Notes: generated from the sequence alone by a model not told the origin. A stretch of DNA of 64,000 bases from Candidatus Onthenecus intestinigallinarum (GCA_018713325.1 DVFJ01000037.1:1-64000), one strand, 5' to 3'. Shown: positions 49,700 through 60,116, counted from the first letter of the stretch. A program made the numbers and translations.

Positions 49700-50335
49700 T
49701 CAGAGGTTGGAGGCGCCCAGCGTGATGCGGGAAACCGTGTTGTCCGTCGGATCGATCGTGTAGCGGCACCAGACGCTGGGAGACTTGACAAAGCAGGCGC
49801 CGACGTCTTCGGGCAGCTCGGTCATGGGCGCGACGAGCGTGATCTCCAGCTTGTCCGACGCGACGCTCAGCGTGGCGTAGGGCGGCAGCAGCGTCTGCCC
49901 GTCCTCGGCGGCGGAGTAGAGTACGGCCAGGTCGGTTTCCATGTCCGCGCTGTAGGCGACGGGCAGGCGGTCGAGCACCGTGTCGATCGAATCGCCCAGC
50001 GAGATGCCGCGCGGGCCGGCCTCGCCCTCCTCCAGGTCGAAGGAGCCCTCCTGCATGGCGCGCTGCAGCTGCGCCTGCGTCAGCTCCGACGCGCCAAAGG
50101 GCATGCCGGGATCATATGCGGCGGGCGAAGCGGTGGCCGCGGCTCCGGCCGGATCGGCCGGGCCTGCCTGGCGGCGCGAGAGCACCAGTACGGCGAGCAC
50201 GATCGACAGGATCACGATGCCGCACAGCAGCGCAAGGGTGACGATGCGAAGGGCGCGCTCGCCGGAGGCCTGCGCGCGCTCCTGCGGGTCGCTTTGTTCG
50301 GGGGGCCGCTCGGGGCGGCGCGTGCGTCTTTCCAT
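49700..50335 (-). CDS. Membrane-anchored protein of unknown function
   Basis: A 211-residue protein. Residues 1-28 are charged and cytoplasmic (MERRTRRPERPPEQSDPQER), one span lies near 30-55 (IVTLALLCGIVILSIVLAVL), then an Ala/Pro linker and a beta-rich extracytoplasmic domain of about 130 residues (GISLGDSIDTVLDRLPV, KLEITLVAPM, NTVSRITLGASNL). The ATG at 50335 is used because GGAGG lies 5 nt upstream; an earlier in-frame ATG (50347) would precede that site. A minus-strand TATAAT (50374-50379) lies upstream. I do not recognise the family; the end resembles a small-protein-A-like fold only loosely. Confidence 0.7.
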   Translation of the reverse strand: MERRTRRPERPPEQSDPQERAQASGERALRIVTLALLCGIVILSIVLAVLVLSRRQAGPADPAGAAATASPAAYDPGMPFGASELTQAQLQRAMQEGSFDLEEGEAGPRGISLGDSIDTVLDRLPVAYSADMETDLAVLYSAAEDGQTLLPPYATLSVASDKLEITLVAPMTELPEDVGACFVKSPSVWCRYTIDPTDNTVSRITLGASNL

Positions 50336-50442
50336 AGGCACCTCCATTTGATGGCGTTTGTCCTGTAAAGATCATTATAGCATATTCTATGCCGGACTGC
50401 CACCCGGTTTGCCGGAGGGCGCAGGAGAGGGGTTTTGCAAAG

Positions 50443-51870
50443 ATGTTCTCGTTTGTCCAGGCGCATCCCACCGCGGTGATCGCCGGCGCGGCGGCGGCGC
50501 TGCTGCTGCTGTTGGCGATGTGGCTGCTCTCGCGCCGGCAGACGCGCCGGCTCGAGCAGCGCCTGGGCGCGCTCTCGCAGCAGCTGCAGGAGCAGGCGCA
50601 GCGGGAGGCGCGCGAGACCGCGGAGCGCGAGCGCCAGCAGCGCGAAGAGCTGCGCGCCGACGTGCGCGGCGTGAACGACGCCCTCGTGCGCATGATGGGC
50701 GAGATGGCGCGCACGCAGCAGGGCCAGCTCGACTCCTTCGGCGGCCAGCTGCGCGCGGTCAACCGCTCCGACGAGGAGCGCATGGAGCGGATGCAGCGCA
50801 CTGTGGGCGAGCGATTGGAGGCCTACGAGGCGCAGATGGAGCGCATCACGCAGGTGCTGGATGACAAGCTGGCCGGCAATGAGGAGCGCATCGAGCGCGT
50901 GCGCGCCGCACTGGAGGGCGGGCTGACGCTCATCCGGCGCGAAAACGAACAGAAGCTGGAGCAGATGCGCCAGGCGGTGGACGAGAAGCTCTCCGGATCG
51001 CTGGACCGGCGGCTGGGCGAGTCGTTCCGCGCGGTCAGCGACCGGCTGGAGCAGGTGACGCGCGAGCTGTCGCAGATGCAGACACTGGCCAGCGGCGTGG
51101 GCGATCTCAAGCGCGTGCTGACGCACGTCAACGTCAGCGGCACGTGGAGCGAGGTGCGCCTGGGCGCGCTGCTGGAGCAGATGCTTGCGCCCGGCCAGTA
51201 CGAGGCCTGCGCCCGCGTCAATCCGGACGGCGACGCGACGGCGGACTACGCGCTGCTCATGCCGGGCAGCGGCGAGGGGCGCGTGTACCTGCCCATCGAC
51301 GCGAGCTTCCCGCAGGAGGACTACCGCCGCTACCTCGACGCCGCCGACAGCGGCGATGCGGGCGTGATCGAGGCGGCGCAGCGCGCGCTGGAGGCGGCCC
51401 TGCGGCTGCATGCGCGCCGCATCCGCGACCGGCTGATCGTCCCGCCGCACACGACGGACTATGCGGTCCTGTTCCTGCCCTCCGAGGGGCTGTACGCGCA
51501 GGCCCTGCGCCTGGGCGCGCTGCAGGACCAGCTGCAGAGCCAGTACCGCGTGGCGCTGGCCGGGCCGACGACGCTGTGCGCGCTGCTCAACAGCCTGCAG
51601 CTGGGCTTCCGGACGCTGGCGATCGAGCGCCAGTCCGCCGAGGTATGGAAGCTGCTGGGCGCGGTGAAGACGGAATTCGGACGCTTTAGCGAGCTGCTCG
51701 CGCGCACGCAGCAGAAGCTGCGCGCGGCCTCCGAGTCGATCGAGGACGCCGCGCTCAAGACGCGCACCATCCAGGAGCGGCTGCAGGACGTGCAGCCCCT
51801 GCCGGGGGATGCGGCGCGGGAGGTGCTGCCTCTCGGGCGCGACGAGGACGCGGACGACGAATGGAACTGA
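50443..51870 (+). CDS. rmuC: RmuC-family DNA recombination protein
   Basis: A 475-residue protein. An N-terminal membrane span (about 10-30) is followed by a long coiled coil (about 30-220), then the RmuC nuclease-like domain: SGTWSEVRLGALLEQMLAPG near 250, YLPIDASFPQEDYRRYL near 284, TTDYAVLFLPSEGLYAQAL near 345, and VALAGPTTLCALLNSLQLGF near 376. ATG 50443 has GGAGAGG about 12 nt upstream, a loose fit. RmuC limits inversion at short inverted repeats and belongs to the PD-(D/E)xK nuclease superfamily. Confidence 0.9.
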   Translation: MFSFVQAHPTAVIAGAAAALLLLLAMWLLSRRQTRRLEQRLGALSQQLQEQAQREARETAERERQQREELRADVRGVNDALVRMMGEMARTQQGQLDSFGGQLRAVNRSDEERMERMQRTVGERLEAYEAQMERITQVLDDKLAGNEERIERVRAALEGGLTLIRRENEQKLEQMRQAVDEKLSGSLDRRLGESFRAVSDRLEQVTRELSQMQTLASGVGDLKRVLTHVNVSGTWSEVRLGALLEQMLAPGQYEACARVNPDGDATADYALLMPGSGEGRVYLPIDASFPQEDYRRYLDAADSGDAGVIEAAQRALEAALRLHARRIRDRLIVPPHTTDYAVLFLPSEGLYAQALRLGALQDQLQSQYRVALAGPTTLCALLNSLQLGFRTLAIERQSAEVWKLLGAVKTEFGRFSELLARTQQKLRAASESIEDAALKTRTIQERLQDVQPLPGDAAREVLPLGRDEDADDEWN

Positions 51871-51894
51871 ATGGACAACGAAGGAGGAACGATC

Positions 51895-52797
51895 ATGGCG
51901 ATGCGAACCCTAAAAACCCACGAGCTGGACGCCTGGTATGCGCTGTGCGGAACGGTCTTCCCGGTCGGCTCCGCGTATTTCCGGCGGCACTTTGAGATGG
52001 ATCCCTGGGCGGACATCGACGGCATCTTCGTCGCGGAGGAGGACGGCCGGCTCGTCTCGAGCGTGCGCGTCTTCACGCGCCGCCTGATGCTCGGCGGCCG
52101 TCCGGTGCTCACCGGCGGCATCGGCGAGGTCTGCACGCTGCCCGAATACCGCGGGCGCGGCCTGTCCGACCGCCTGCTGAAGATGGCCGACGACTACATG
52201 GACGCGCACGGCATGTACCTGCGCGCCCTCTACGGGGTGCTGACCTCGCACTACGGACGCCACGGCTTTACGCCGGTGCATCCGCACTACGGCCGTGTGC
52301 GCGCGCAGAGCCTGCCGGCCCTGGGACGGGGCCAGAGCGTGCGCGCCTTTGAGCGCGCGGATCTGCCGGCGGCGCAGGGCCTGTACGACCTGTACATGGG
52401 TCAGTTCCCGCTCGCGTTCTGGCGCGGGGAGAGCGCCTATTGGGAGCGTTGGGTGCTCTCCGAGTGGCATGATGCCTGGGTGCTGGAGGAGGGCGGACGC
52501 ATCTGCGCCTATGTGGAGGTCAAGGCGCAGCAGGACGGCCTGCTTGTGCGCGATGCGGCGTGCGTGCCGGGCGAGGAGGGCGCGCTGTACGCGCTGCTGG
52601 GCGAGGTCGCGCGCGCGCGCGGCGCGGCCTTCGTGGAGGGGCCGGCGCCCGTGCTGGCCGGTCTTCCGTGCGAGCGCGTAGAGGACGGGCACCTCATGCT
52701 CGCCCTGACGGCGCCGCTGGAGGGCGCCGCGACAGTCGCCGAGCTGGAGGCGCTCACCGGCGGACGCATTGCGCAGTGGGAAGTGGATGGATTCTGA
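51895..52797 (+). CDS. GNAT-family N-acetyltransferase (Eis-like)
   Basis: A 300-residue protein. The first GNAT domain (about 1-130) contains the acetyl-CoA loop EVCTLPEYRGRGLSDRLLK (V-x-x-x-x-R-G-R-G-L). A second, more diverged GNAT-like half follows (about 145-230), then a short C-terminal region. This tandem layout is like Eis/YitI-type acetyltransferases. ATG 51895 has AAGGAGG 7 nt upstream; an upstream ATG (51871) lacks one. The substrate is unknown. It is 24 bp after rmuC. Confidence 0.82.
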   Translation: MAMRTLKTHELDAWYALCGTVFPVGSAYFRRHFEMDPWADIDGIFVAEEDGRLVSSVRVFTRRLMLGGRPVLTGGIGEVCTLPEYRGRGLSDRLLKMADDYMDAHGMYLRALYGVLTSHYGRHGFTPVHPHYGRVRAQSLPALGRGQSVRAFERADLPAAQGLYDLYMGQFPLAFWRGESAYWERWVLSEWHDAWVLEEGGRICAYVEVKAQQDGLLVRDAACVPGEEGALYALLGEVARARGAAFVEGPAPVLAGLPCERVEDGHLMLALTAPLEGAATVAELEALTGGRIAQWEVDGF

Positions 52798-52844
52798 TCG
52801 CGCGCATAGACATGGATACATCAATGCTGTGAGGACGTGATACC

Positions 52845-53669
52845 GTGGAAATGCTCAAGGCGATCTTTCTCGGGCTGGTCGAGGGCATCACCGAATGGCT
52901 GCCCATCTCGAGCACCGGCCACATGCTGCTGGTCGACGAATTCGTCCGGCTGAACGCGAGCGACGCGTTCAAGGAGATGTTTTTCGTCGTCATCCAGCTG
53001 GGCGCCATCCTGGCGGTCGTGCTGCTGTTCTTTCACAAGCTCTGGCCGTTTTCGGCGAATCGGGCGCGCCCAGTCAGGCAGGACGTGCTGCGCCTGTGGG
53101 GCAAGGTGCTGGTGGCCAGCCTGCCCGCGGCGATCATCGGCGTGCCGTTCGACGACGCGATCGACGCGCTTTTCTACGACAGCCCCTTCGTCATCGCCGC
53201 GGCGCTGATCGTCTACGGCGTGCTGTTCATCGTGCTGGAGAACCGAAACGCCCGCGACCTGCACAGGAAGCGGCTGAACGACCTGGAGGAGCTCTCCTAC
53301 GCTCAGGCGCTGTTGATCGGCGCGTTTCAGGTGCTGGCGCTCGTGCCGGGCACGTCGCGCTCGGGCTCTACGATCCTGGGTGCGATGATCCTGGGGCTGG
53401 CGCGTCCGGCCGCGGCGGAGTTCAGCTTTTACATGTCGATCCCCGTGATGTTCGGCGCAAGCCTGCTCAAGCTGCTCAAGTTCGGCCTGGCCTTCACGGG
53501 AACAGAGGCGGGGCTGCTGCTCGCGGGCATGCTGACGGCGTTTGTGGTATCCGTGCTGGCGATCAAGTTTCTCATGGCCTTTGTGCAGCGGCACGACTTC
53601 AAGGTCTTCGGCTGGTACCGCATCGCGTTGGGCGCGCTGGTCATCGCGTATTTTGCGCTGTGGGCCTGA
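52845..53669 (+). CDS. uppP: Undecaprenyl-diphosphatase UppP (BacA)
   Basis: A 274-residue integral membrane phosphatase that recycles the C55 lipid carrier of wall synthesis. Both conserved boxes are present: [20 protein letters not shown] (residues 10-29, with the E/E and S residues) and [20 protein letters not shown] near 165 with the catalytic Arg/Ser. Eight spans are predicted. A GTG start at 52845 follows GAGG. It has its own strong terminator. Bacitracin tolerance can depend on this enzyme's dosage, but nothing unusual is seen here. Confidence 0.95.
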   Translation: MEMLKAIFLGLVEGITEWLPISSTGHMLLVDEFVRLNASDAFKEMFFVVIQLGAILAVVLLFFHKLWPFSANRARPVRQDVLRLWGKVLVASLPAAIIGVPFDDAIDALFYDSPFVIAAALIVYGVLFIVLENRNARDLHRKRLNDLEELSYAQALLIGAFQVLALVPGTSRSGSTILGAMILGLARPAAAEFSFYMSIPVMFGASLLKLLKFGLAFTGTEAGLLLAGMLTAFVVSVLAIKFLMAFVQRHDFKVFGWYRIALGALVIAYFALWA

Positions 53670-53677
53670 CAAAAACG

Positions 53678-53709
53678 GGGCATCCGCGTGGTGGATGCCC
53701 TGCTTTTTT
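53678..53709 (+). terminator. uppP terminator
   Basis: GGGCATCC (53678-53685) pairs with GGATGCCC (53693-53700), followed by TGC and six T. The T-run overlaps an 0A-box-like sequence. Confidence 0.85.
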
Positions 53710-53724
53710 GTCGAAAATGTCGAT
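53707..53724 (+). promoter_or_regulatory. 0A-box-like sequence upstream of glpK
   Basis: TTTGTCGAA (53707-53715) matches the Spo0A-binding consensus TGTCGAA, and AATGTCGAT (53716-53724) directly after is a one-mismatch second copy. They lie about 50 bp upstream of a TATAAT (53765-53770) before glpK. Confidence 0.5.
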
Positions 53725-53793
53725 TTTTCGGTTCTGTTCTCTAGCCGTATCGTATGCGCTATGCTATAATGAGGACAAAATGGAGGGATCGAC

Positions 53794-55287
<1,494 letters not shown>

Positions 55288-55310
55288 CTCAAAATACCTA
55301 TATTTTTCCT

Positions 55311-55361
55311 CCATTCCCGATGGGTGGTACCAAGATCACCTGAATCGGGAATGGTTTTTTT
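55311..55361 (+). terminator. glpK terminator
   Basis: CCATTCCCGAT (55311-55321) pairs with ATCGGGAATGG (55344-55354), with an inner GGTG/CACC pairing, followed by seven T. Confidence 0.88.
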
Positions 55362-55423
55362 CGTTTAATCTATCGAAAAACAGCACAAAAGAAGCAAAAT
55401 CGAAAAAAATTACTGTTTTTGGC

Positions 55424-55496
55424 TTCACAAATGGCTTGAAGTGTGGTACAATCTTCCCACGTCGAAATGGTGATGAAATATAATGAATTCGACAAA
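55424..55496 (+). promoter_or_regulatory. spo0A promoter region with 0A box
   Basis: TTCACA (55424-55429) and TACAAT (55447-55452) are 17 bp apart. Downstream lies TTCGACAAA (55488-55496), the exact complement of the 0A-box TTTGTCGAA, and a partial copy GTCGAAA near 55461. An additional TATAAT occurs at 55479-55484. Feedback control of spo0A by its product is plausible. Confidence 0.6.
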
Positions 55497-55567
55497 AAAC
55501 GTCATTTTTCGCCACGTGCGGCGCACGGGGCTGGAAAATAGAAATTTGAAGATGGGGGACGGCCGGA

Positions 55568-56350
55568 ATGGAACCAGTAAAACTTCTCATTGTGGACGAC
55601 AACGTGGAACTTCGGCGAATCATCGCCGACTATTTCACACAGCGCGAAGACGTGCGCGTGGTCGGTCAGGCGGGCAACGGTGTGGAGGCGCTGGAACTGC
55701 TCCCCAGAACGCAGCCGGACGTGCTGCTCACGGACATCATCATGCCGCAGATGGACGGCTATACGATGCTGGAGCAGCTGGCGCACATGGACCTGGAGCG
55801 CAAGCCCGGGGTCATCGTGCTGACCGCTTTGGGAAGGGACGACTTTATCATGCGTGCAGTACAGCTGGGCGCCCGCTATTACATGATCAAGCCGTTTGAC
55901 TTTTCCACGCTCTACCAGCGCGTCGTGGAGGTGGCGCGCACCCGCCCTACCCTGCAGGAGGCGCTGATGTCGCCTCCGCCCACACCGGCCGAGAGCTCCA
56001 GGTCGGCAGACGAGAAAATTGCCTCTCTCTTTTTGACGGTCGGCATCCCGGCGCACATCAAAGGATATCAGTTTCTGCGCGAAGCGGTCAAACTGGTGAT
56101 GGACCAACCCGAGATGATCAACCGCATCACCAAGGAACTCTACCCCGGCATTGCCCGCAAGTTCTCCACTTCCCCCAGCAAGGTGGAGCGCGCCATCCGT
56201 CATGCGATCGAGGTGGCCTGGAGCCGCGGACGCGTCGAGGTCCTCAACCAGGTCTTTGGCGCAAATGTCTGTTCGCCGGACGACAAGCCGACGAATGGGG
56301 AATTCATCGCACTGATCGCGGACAAGATGCGCGTGGACCGTACGGCGTGA
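55568..56350 (+). CDS. spo0A: Sporulation master regulator Spo0A
   Basis: A 260-residue response regulator. The receiver domain has D10-D11, phospho-acceptor D56 (LLTDIIMPQMDG), T (VLTALG) and K (MIKPFDF). The DNA-binding domain (about 145-260) has the near-invariant Spo0A helix SKVERAIRHAIEVAWSRG, preceded by IPAHIKGYQFLREAV. ATG 55568 follows GGACGG. In most Clostridia spo0A follows spoIVB; here it follows glpK and a terminator. Its presence indicates a sporulating lineage, though it does not prove that this strain sporulates. Confidence 0.95.
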   Translation: MEPVKLLIVDDNVELRRIIADYFTQREDVRVVGQAGNGVEALELLPRTQPDVLLTDIIMPQMDGYTMLEQLAHMDLERKPGVIVLTALGRDDFIMRAVQLGARYYMIKPFDFSTLYQRVVEVARTRPTLQEALMSPPPTPAESSRSADEKIASLFLTVGIPAHIKGYQFLREAVKLVMDQPEMINRITKELYPGIARKFSTSPSKVERAIRHAIEVAWSRGRVEVLNQVFGANVCSPDDKPTNGEFIALIADKMRVDRTA

Positions 56351-56455
56351 CAGGAAAGGGCTGGCTCAAAAAGAAAGAGCTGCCCGGCGCGGGCGCCCTG
56401 CGGCGCATTGTCTGCAGCTGGCAGCTGTTTTGGCACAGGCGAGCCCTGCGGCATT

Positions 56456-56506
56456 AAAAAAAGGGGGCGAACTGGTCTTCGGATGGCCGAAACCAGACCG
56501 CGCCCC
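56456..56506 (-). terminator. Terminator of the nucleoside hydrolase gene
   Basis: On the minus strand, a long stem (CGCCCC/GGGGCG, ACCAG/CTGGT, CCGAA/TTCGG with one bulge) ends in seven T (plus-strand A7 at 56456-56462). It lies just after the hydrolase stop at 56515. Confidence 0.8.
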
Positions 56507-56514
56507 ATCGCGGA

Positions 56515-57429
56515 TCAGATCTGCGAGAGCCGACGAAACAGGTCTTCAAACACCGCGTCCCGATCGATCGCGCGCACGCAGCAGATTGGGTGCCGGCGCG
56601 GGTCGAAGCTGTAGTGATGGTCGTATTGCGGGATGGGAGCCGGAATGATCTCGTCGCGCATCCAGCTGCCGGATTCGTCCAGGAGCCAGGCGACGACGGA
56701 GATATCCCAAATCACGCGACTCCAGGGCTTGCCGGCCGCATAGCGCTCCGCTTCTGCGACGGTATTGTCGACCAGGTAGTCGCACAGCGCGTTACGACCG
56801 CGCAACCAGCGGATAAGCTCCGGCTCGGTTGCGCGCAGCTGATCGACGACGCCCATGCAGGGCAACTGAACGAGCGCGGCCCCGCTGCTGAAGACGACGC
56901 GGGCGGCCGCCACGTCCTGGCACATGTTGAACTCCCGCGTGTCGGGCCAGTGCAGCGCGTGCCCGCCCAGCCAGACGATCACGATGCTGCCGGCAATGGA
57001 CGGATCGAGAAGCAGGGCGGAGGCGACGTTGGTGATGGCGCCGATCGCCAGTACATACAGCGGCGCCTCCGGCGTATGAGCCGCCGCGCGCCGAACCAGG
57101 TCGCGCGCAGCGGGCGAGTCGACAGGTGTGCGCTCGTCGGGCAGATAGCGCTCGGAGCCGCGCAGCGTGACGGAAGCCAGATCCTCCCGGCCGGCCAGGC
57201 GAAGCAGATGCAGGATCTCTCGATAGCTGCGCTCCATGCCGTCCGCGGGGCCGGCAGACCGTTCGTTGTAAAAAGGTGCGGCGTAAAAGGCCTGGATGGC
57301 GGCCCGTTCGCCCGCGCGCAGCAGGTAGGCGATGGCAAACTGGTCGTCGATCTCGTTATAGGCATCGGTGTCAAGGACCACGTCCACGCGTCCAGACGGA
57401 CGGCGCAGCAACGCCGTAAGGTCTTTCAT
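56515..57429 (-). CDS. Nucleoside hydrolase (inosine/uridine-preferring type)
   Basis: A 304-residue enzyme splitting ribonucleosides to base and ribose. The calcium-binding DTDAYNEIDDQFAI (family consensus DxDxxxDDxxA) lies near 19-32. YVLAIGAITNVASALLLDP near 145 and WLGGHALHWPDTREFNMCQD near 178 (family GGnx...EFN) complete the active site, with WDISVVAWL near 255 in place of the late His region. The consensus second D of DTD-xxD is kept as NEIDD. The start is ATG 57429 after GGAGGG. It is 76 bp downstream of an XRE regulator on the same strand. Confidence 0.88.
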   Translation of the reverse strand: MKDLTALLRRPSGRVDVVLDTDAYNEIDDQFAIAYLLRAGERAAIQAFYAAPFYNERSAGPADGMERSYREILHLLRLAGREDLASVTLRGSERYLPDERTPVDSPAARDLVRRAAAHTPEAPLYVLAIGAITNVASALLLDPSIAGSIVIVWLGGHALHWPDTREFNMCQDVAAARVVFSSGAALVQLPCMGVVDQLRATEPELIRWLRGRNALCDYLVDNTVAEAERYAAGKPWSRVIWDISVVAWLLDESGSWMRDEIIPAPIPQYDHHYSFDPRRHPICCVRAIDRDAVFEDLFRRLSQI

Positions 57430-57505
57430 GGAAGTCCCTCCTTCGCCATTCCACTCGGGCACGTTTGTCCTGCCGTACACAGCCTGCGCCGGCCCTGGAC
57501 GCAAA

Positions 57506-58060
57506 TCAGGACAAGTCCCCGTCTTCTTCCGGACAGTCGGACGCGTCTTCTGGCGTGGGATGCTCCGCCTCTGCGGCCCACAGGTCGACGAACGCGACAT
57601 GTTGCCGCAACGTATGCTCCGCGTGCGCCGGCGGACCGAAATCATATGCCCAGGACGAGCTGTCGACCGCTTCATCCGGCGAATCACCGTCGGCGGCGTA
57701 GCCGACGCAGGCGCCGCCGTCTTCCGGAACGGGATCGGACCGGTCTGGGGAGACGTCGCTCTGGGCATCCTCGTCAGGCGCCGCGCGGAAGACGGACGGC
57801 CCGGCAACCCGCTCGGCGCTCTCCGTTCCATCTGCCGACTCCGCAGCCGTATCCAGGGAATCCTCCAGCAGATGGTCGGGATTGATGCCCAGCACGCCGC
57901 ACAGATCCATCAACGTTTGCAGGCTGGCCTTACGGCTTCCGCGCTCGATGTGACCCAGAAACGAGAGGGAAATGCCGCATGTCTGCGCCAGCTGCGCCTG
58001 CGTCCAATGAAGCGACCGGCGCAGTTGACGTACGCGCCGCCCAAAGGCCACGTAGTTCAT
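57506..58060 (-). CDS. XRE-family transcriptional regulator with acidic tail
   Basis: A 184-residue protein. Residues 5-68 are a Cro/CI-type helix-turn-helix (FGRRVRQLRRSLHWTQAQLA, then CGISLSFLGHIERGSRKASL and DLCGVLGINPDHLL). The remaining about 110 residues are low-complexity and acidic (rich in D, E, S, P, A), with no known fold. ATG 58060 follows GGAGGGGATT. It is divergent from the zinc-ribbon gene and upstream of the nucleoside hydrolase, which it may regulate. Confidence 0.82.
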   Translation of the reverse strand: MNYVAFGRRVRQLRRSLHWTQAQLAQTCGISLSFLGHIERGSRKASLQTLMDLCGVLGINPDHLLEDSLDTAAESADGTESAERVAGPSVFRAAPDEDAQSDVSPDRSDPVPEDGGACVGYAADGDSPDEAVDSSSWAYDFGPPAHAEHTLRQHVAFVDLWAAEAEHPTPEDASDCPEEDGDLS

Positions 58061-58397
58061 AATCCCCTCCACGAGAAAAATAAATACGAACTTATACAAA
58101 CATGAGCAATGTTGGTAGAGAGATTCGACCCACATGCGCAGAATCCTGCCGAACAAAGGCAAATTTTCGTGCTTGGAATGAATTGACGAGGGCTCGGTGA
58201 ATCAAAACAAAAAAAGGGACTGGTCAAGCAAAGCAAAACGTGCTATAATATTCGACGTTGGACCTCAACCATGGGATTGCCCGGTTCGTTTTCAAGACCT
58301 CCTTCGTCTATCGCTTCGTTCGATGATCGGAAGTCCGTCTGGAGCACATCAGGGTTTGTCGTCGGGTGAGGCACAAATTTTTCGGGAGGTTTGATTC
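58061..58397. other. Divergent intergenic region and long leader
   Basis: This 337-bp spacer separates the XRE regulator (minus) from the zinc-ribbon gene (plus). It is AT-rich near 58080-58110 and 58200-58220. TATAAT (58244-58249) with TGGTCA (58221-58226, 17 bp) is a plausible plus-strand promoter, which would leave a leader of about 140 nt. I see no known riboswitch and no terminator in that leader. Confidence 0.5.
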
Positions 58398-58688
58398 ATG
58401 TACCAGGACAAGACGCTGACCTGCCGCGAGTGCGGCGCCGAATTTGTTTTCTCCGCTTCCGAGCAGGCGTTCTATGCGGAGAAGGGCTTCCAGAACGAGC
58501 CGGGCCGTTGCCCCAGCTGCCGTGCGGCGCGTCGCGCCCAGAACGGCGGCGGCCGTCCGGAGCGCCAGATGTACGAAGTCGTCTGCGATGGCTGCGGCTG
58601 CACGACGCAGGTGCCCTTCCAGCCCCGTGGCGACAAGCCCGTCTACTGCCGCGAGTGCTTTGAGCGCAACCGTCAGAACCGCTACTGA
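58398..58688 (+). CDS. Small zinc-ribbon protein
   Basis: A 96-residue basic protein with two zinc-binding knuckles: LTCRECGAEF (C-x-x-C) paired with GRCPSCRAAR, and VCDGCGC paired with VYCRECFERNR. The segment FVFSASEQAFYAEKGF is conserved in this clostridial 'zinc-ribbon domain containing protein' family, whose function is unknown. RNA or DNA contact is possible. ATG 58398 follows GGGAGG. It has its own promoter and terminator. Confidence 0.85.
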   Translation: MYQDKTLTCRECGAEFVFSASEQAFYAEKGFQNEPGRCPSCRAARRAQNGGGRPERQMYEVVCDGCGCTTQVPFQPRGDKPVYCRECFERNRQNRY

Positions 58689-58695
58689 GAAAGAA

Positions 58696-58719
58696 AGGAG
58701 CCGAGAGGCTCCTTTTTTT
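58696..58719 (+). terminator. Terminator of the zinc-ribbon gene
   Basis: AGGAGCC (58696-58702), loop GAGA, GGCTCCT (58707-58713), then a T7 run (58713-58719). Confidence 0.9.
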
Positions 58720-58793
58720 GACGCACTGCGCAGGAAAACGGGCGCGCCGCACAGAAAACAATCCGAAAATTGCCAAAGAAACGAGGAACGCCC

Positions 58794-59573
58794 ATGCAAA
58801 GCGCACATTCGCTGCGAAAGCCGGTTCTGGGCGCAAGCACTGCGACCGGCACGCTCAAGCTCATCGCCCTAGTCTTCATGATGACCGACCACATGGGCAA
58901 AATGCTCTTCCCCGACGTGCCGGAGATGCGTATACTGGGCCGCATCGCGTTTCCGCTGTACGCCTGGTGTCTGGTGGTCGGGTTTTGCTACACACGCAAC
59001 GTCTGGCGGTACGCGCTGCGCCTGCTGGCGGTGGGGCTGATCTCCCAGCCGCTCTATATGGCGGCGCTGGCGCATACGTGGCGCGAGCCGAACATCTTCC
59101 TGACGCTGCTGCTGGGGCTGTTGGCGCTCGTGGCCGTCGCGGAAAAGCCCTGGGAGCGCATGAGCCCGGCGGCGCGGGCGCTGGGACGCCTGGCAGCGGG
59201 CGTGGGGCTGGCGCTTTCGCTGCTGCTGGCGCAGCTGCTGGGGTGCGACTACGGATGGCGCGGCGTGCTGCTGATCGTGCTGCTGTATGGCGCGCGCGAA
59301 CGCGCCGGCGCGCTGGCTGCGGTGATGGCGGCGTTCTGCCTGTACTGGGGCTCCTCCTCCAGCACCGTCACGTCCTTTCTGGGGCTGACGCTGCGGCCGG
59401 AAGGCGCGGCGGCGGTGCTGCTGTCTCCCTGGCTTCGACTGCAGGCGCTGGCCGTCCTTGCGCTGCCGCTGATGCTCTTCCCCTGGAAGCAAAATGCACG
59501 CCTGCCCGCGTGGGCGGGATATGGCCTGTATCCGGCGCATCTGGCAGTCTTGTGGCTGTTGGAGCGCATCTGA
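58794..59573 (+). CDS. TraX-family membrane protein
   Basis: A 259-residue protein with about seven or eight spans. TLKLIALVFMMTDHMGKMLF near 20, RILGRIAFPLYAWCLVVGF near 46, and a late YGLYPAHLAVLWLL are the TraX signature order (the D-H and FP motifs). TraX acetylates F-pilin in E. coli, but chromosomal clostridial copies have no pilus context and are of unknown acyltransferase function. ATG 58794 has GAGG 8 nt upstream. Confidence 0.82.
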   Translation: MQSAHSLRKPVLGASTATGTLKLIALVFMMTDHMGKMLFPDVPEMRILGRIAFPLYAWCLVVGFCYTRNVWRYALRLLAVGLISQPLYMAALAHTWREPNIFLTLLLGLLALVAVAEKPWERMSPAARALGRLAAGVGLALSLLLAQLLGCDYGWRGVLLIVLLYGARERAGALAAVMAAFCLYWGSSSSTVTSFLGLTLRPEGAAAVLLSPWLRLQALAVLALPLMLFPWKQNARLPAWAGYGLYPAHLAVLWLLERI

Positions 59574-59575
59574 AC

Positions 59576-59616
59576 AAAAAAAGACGACCGGACTGCCCAA
59601 AGGCGTCCGGTCGTTT
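59576..59616. terminator. Terminator between convergent TraX-like and DUF1622 genes
   Basis: ACGACCGGAC (59584-59593) pairs with GTCCGGTCGT (59605-59614). Seven A (59576-59582) give a good T-run for minus-strand transcripts; on the plus strand only TTT follows. Confidence 0.8.
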
Positions 59617-59626
59617 GCGTGGCAGA

Positions 59627-60010
59627 TCAGGCCTTGTCCGGCTGCGCGTTCTTGTGCGGCTCCAACGTCTCGTGCAGGATCTCGTCGTCGTGCTGAAGAT
59701 GACGGATCTCCCAGTGGATCAGGAAATTCAGCGCGCCGCGCAGGATGATGATGGCACCTACGGTGAGAATCTCGTTCCAGTCGCGCGCGATGACGGTGCG
59801 CAGGATCTCGCCGCCGAGCTTGAACTCCAGACCCAAGGCCATGGACTGCGCCAAATCCAGCCGGATATTGGAACCGCGGCGCGAAAAGAAGCAGAAAAAG
59901 TCGCGTATGGCGCCCAGGATGATGATGACGACGCCCATGAGCTCCAGCAGGTGAATCGTCAGCGTAATGCCGATGCTGAAGTAGAGTTCCAATTGGTCCA
60001 TCCATTCCAT
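59627..60010 (-). CDS. DUF1622 membrane protein
   Basis: A 127-residue protein with three predicted spans. YFSIGITLTIHLLELMGVVI is the first, LARSMALGLEFKLGGEILRT-like sequence (here LAQSMALGLEFKLGGEIL) is the DUF1622 signature, and LTVGAIIILRGALNFLIHWE is the last span. Function is unknown. ATG 60010 follows GGAGGGA on the minus strand. Confidence 0.85.
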   Translation of the reverse strand: MEWMDQLELYFSIGITLTIHLLELMGVVIIILGAIRDFFCFFSRRGSNIRLDLAQSMALGLEFKLGGEILRTVIARDWNEILTVGAIIILRGALNFLIHWEIRHLQHDDEILHETLEPHKNAQPDKA

Positions 60011-60047
60011 AAATCGTCCCTCCCTCCCAACGTATTCACTGCCTAAG

Positions 60048-60076
60048 AGTATAGCGTATTTTAGGGCTTTTTGCAA
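60048..60076 (-). promoter_or_regulatory. Promoter of the DUF1622 gene
   Basis: On the minus strand TTGCAA (60076-60071) and TATACT (60053-60048) are 17 bp apart, 38 bp before the ATG. Confidence 0.75.
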
Positions 60077-60116
60077 ACGAAACATTGAGGGCTCCATGCG
60101 GATGTGCGCGGGGCGA

